A program made the translations under genes and the position numbers. A stretch of 13,573 nt of DNA from an uncultured Actinomycetes bacterium. GTDB lineage: Bacteria > Actinomycetota > Actinomycetes > S36-B12 > UBA5976. Shown piece by piece: positions 12,294 through 13,573 of this stretch (positions within the stretch are counted from its first letter, which is position 1; the number at the start of each line of letters is the position of its first letter). Where the stretch lies: contig CAIYGJ010000230.1 in NCBI GenBank assembly GCA_903925705.1, forward strand, positions 1 to 13,573, given 5' to 3'. A model generated the notes under the pieces. That model was not told where the DNA came from. It did not search any database and saw nothing but the letters and a program-made list of their open reading frames with translations.

Positions 12294-13573
12294 ATGGATC
12301 GCGTAGACGCTGTAGTTAATCTGTCCAAACGTCGGGGATTTGTTTTCCCAAGTAGCGAAATTTACGGCGGATCCCGATCTGCCTGGGATTATGGGCCACT
12401 CGGTGTAGAACTTAAAGAAAACGTTCGTCGTCAGTGGTGGAAAGCAGTAGTCCAATCTCGCGAAGACGTAGTTGGCATCGATTCAGCAGTAATTTTGGCG
12501 CCACAAGTCTGGGCAGCATCCGGACACCTTGCAACTTTTACAGACCCACTTACTGAATGCACTTCGTGTCACAAGCGGTTCCGCGAAGATCACCTACTTG
12601 AAGAGTTCGAAGAACGAAAAGGTCGGGCACCCGAAGGTGGACTAGCTGGAGTTCCTTGCCCTAATTGTGGAACAAAGGGCGAATTCACGGAACCAAAAAT
12701 GTTCAATGGTATGTTGTCAACCAATCTTGGTCCGGTAATCGATGAAAACTCTTTGCACTACCTTCGTCCTGAAACTGCGCAAGGCATTTTCACAAACTAC
12801 GCAAACGTTGCAGCGTCTTCGCGCAAGAAGCCACCGTTTGGAATCGGGCAGACTGGAAAGTCATTTCGTAACGAAATCACACCAGGTAACTTCATCTTCC
12901 GAACTCGCGAATTTGAACAAATGGAAATGGAATTCTTTGTTCCACCTGGCACTGACGAACAGTGGCATGAGTACTGGCTAGAAGAGCGTTGGAATTGGTA
13001 TGTAGACCTAGGTCTATCGACGGATAATCTGCGTCGCTTTGAACATCCAAAAGAAAAGCTTTCGCATTACTCCAAGCGCACGACTGACATCGAATATCGA
13101 TTCCAATTCGGTGGCAGTGAATTTGCGGAACTTGAAGGTATTGCAAACCGTACTGACTTCGACTTAAAGGCACACATGGAAGCTTCTGGCAAAGACCTAT
13201 CATTCTTTGACCAAGAATCTGGCGAGAAGTATGTGCCTTATGTAATTGAACCTGCTGCCGGATTAACGCGCGCAGTTTTGGCATTCATGCTTGAGGCATA
13301 TGACGAAGACGAAGCCCCGAATACCAAGGGTGGAGTTGACAAGCGCGTTGTCATGCGTTTCGATAAGCGCCTTGCCCCTGTAAAGGCAGCAATCTTGCCG
13401 TTGTCACGCAATGCCGACTTGAGTCCAAAAGCAAAAGATTTGGCAACAGAACTTCGCAAGACTTGGAACATTGAGTTTGACGATGCTGGCGCAATTGGCC
13501 GCCGTTACCGTAGGCAAGATGAAATCGGAACTCCATATTGCATAACTGTTGACTTCGAAACTCTCGAGGACAA
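12294..13573 (+). CDS. glyS: Glycyl-tRNA synthetase, single-chain (alpha2) type, 3' truncated
   Basis: Class II synthetase that charges tRNA-Gly. 426 residues are visible before the window ends, so the last part of the anticodon-binding domain is missing. Motif 1 lies around WDYGPLGVELKENVRRQWW (31-49), motif 2 around FGIGQTGKSFRNEITPGNF (182-200) followed by FRTREFEQMEMEF, and motif 3 around YVIEPAAGLTRAV (316-328). The anticodon-binding domain starts at about 360 (LAPVKAAILPL). An inserted module has CTSC (Cys89, Cys92) and CPNC (Cys122, Cys125), a probable zinc ribbon that appears lost in the M. tuberculosis enzyme as I recall it. An in-frame ATG at 12282 could extend it by four residues (MLSF); neither start has a good ribosome binding site. 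Confidence 0.95.
   Translation, partial: MDRVDAVVNLSKRRGFVFPSSEIYGGSRSAWDYGPLGVELKENVRRQWWKAVVQSREDVVGIDSAVILAPQVWAASGHLATFTDPLTECTSCHKRFREDHLLEEFEERKGRAPEGGLAGVPCPNCGTKGEFTEPKMFNGMLSTNLGPVIDENSLHYLRPETAQGIFTNYANVAASSRKKPPFGIGQTGKSFRNEITPGNFIFRTREFEQMEMEFFVPPGTDEQWHEYWLEERWNWYVDLGLSTDNLRRFEHPKEKLSHYSKRTTDIEYRFQFGGSEFAELEGIANRTDFDLKAHMEASGKDLSFFDQESGEKYVPYVIEPAAGLTRAVLAFMLEAYDEDEAPNTKGGVDKRVVMRFDKRLAPVKAAILPLSRNADLSPKAKDLATELRKTWNIEFDDAGAIGRRYRRQDEIGTPYCITVDFETLED

Noticed and set aside
1..13573. CRISPR array, insertion sequence, prophage genes, toxin-antitoxin or defence system
   Set aside because: No spaced direct repeats, transposase or integrase motifs, terminal repeats or known defence domains were seen. 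The window reads as conserved housekeeping chromosome.

Overview
This window carries a conserved block of actinobacterial housekeeping genes and looks like ordinary chromosome, with no sign of a mobile island. The gene order is dnaJ2, rsmE, HIT, phoH, ybeY, a CorC-like gene, a cytidine-deaminase-like gene, era, recO, uppS, zur and glyS. From memory this is close to collinear with Mycobacterium tuberculosis Rv2373c to Rv2357c. The composition is much less GC-rich than in most Actinobacteria (roughly mid-40s percent by eye), genes are packed tightly, and Shine-Dalgarno sequences are rare. A streamlined freshwater actinobacterium such as the acI/Nanopelagicales group fits. That placement is inference from composition and synteny.

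Region 1 (1-7135, + strand) is one dense run of genes. It holds the end of a type I DnaJ, the 16S rRNA methyltransferase RsmE, a HIT hydrolase, the PhoH ATPase, the rRNA endonuclease YbeY, a CBS/CorC membrane protein, a small cytidine-deaminase-like protein without metal ligands, an EamA transporter and the GTPase Era. Most junctions are stop/start overlaps (ATGA, TTGA, GTGA) or a few bases, so an operon with translational coupling is likely. RsmE, YbeY, Era and probably PhoH share a ribosome/30S theme.

Region 2 (7140-9853) has an AI-2E/PerM-type membrane protein on the minus strand, converging on era and diverging from recO, followed by recO (recombinational repair) and uppS (polyprenyl carrier lipid).

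Region 3 (9850-11080) is a zinc module on the minus strand: a ZIP transporter followed 2 nt later by the Fur-family repressor Zur. Upstream of zip lies a good promoter (TTGACA, 17 nt, TACTGT) overlapped by a Zur-box-like palindrome, and two overlapping perfect inverted repeats at the predicted transcription start.

Region 4 (11081-13573, + strand) contains a small three-helix membrane protein, an antibiotic-biosynthesis-monooxygenase-fold protein, a short phosphoribosyltransferase-like protein, and the 5' part of a single-chain glycyl-tRNA synthetase that runs off the window end.

I saw no tRNA, rRNA, CRISPR array, insertion sequence or prophage gene. The most interesting items are the zinc-control region, the metal-free deaminase-like protein, the reduced phosphoribosyltransferase and the two transporters inserted into an otherwise conserved gene order.
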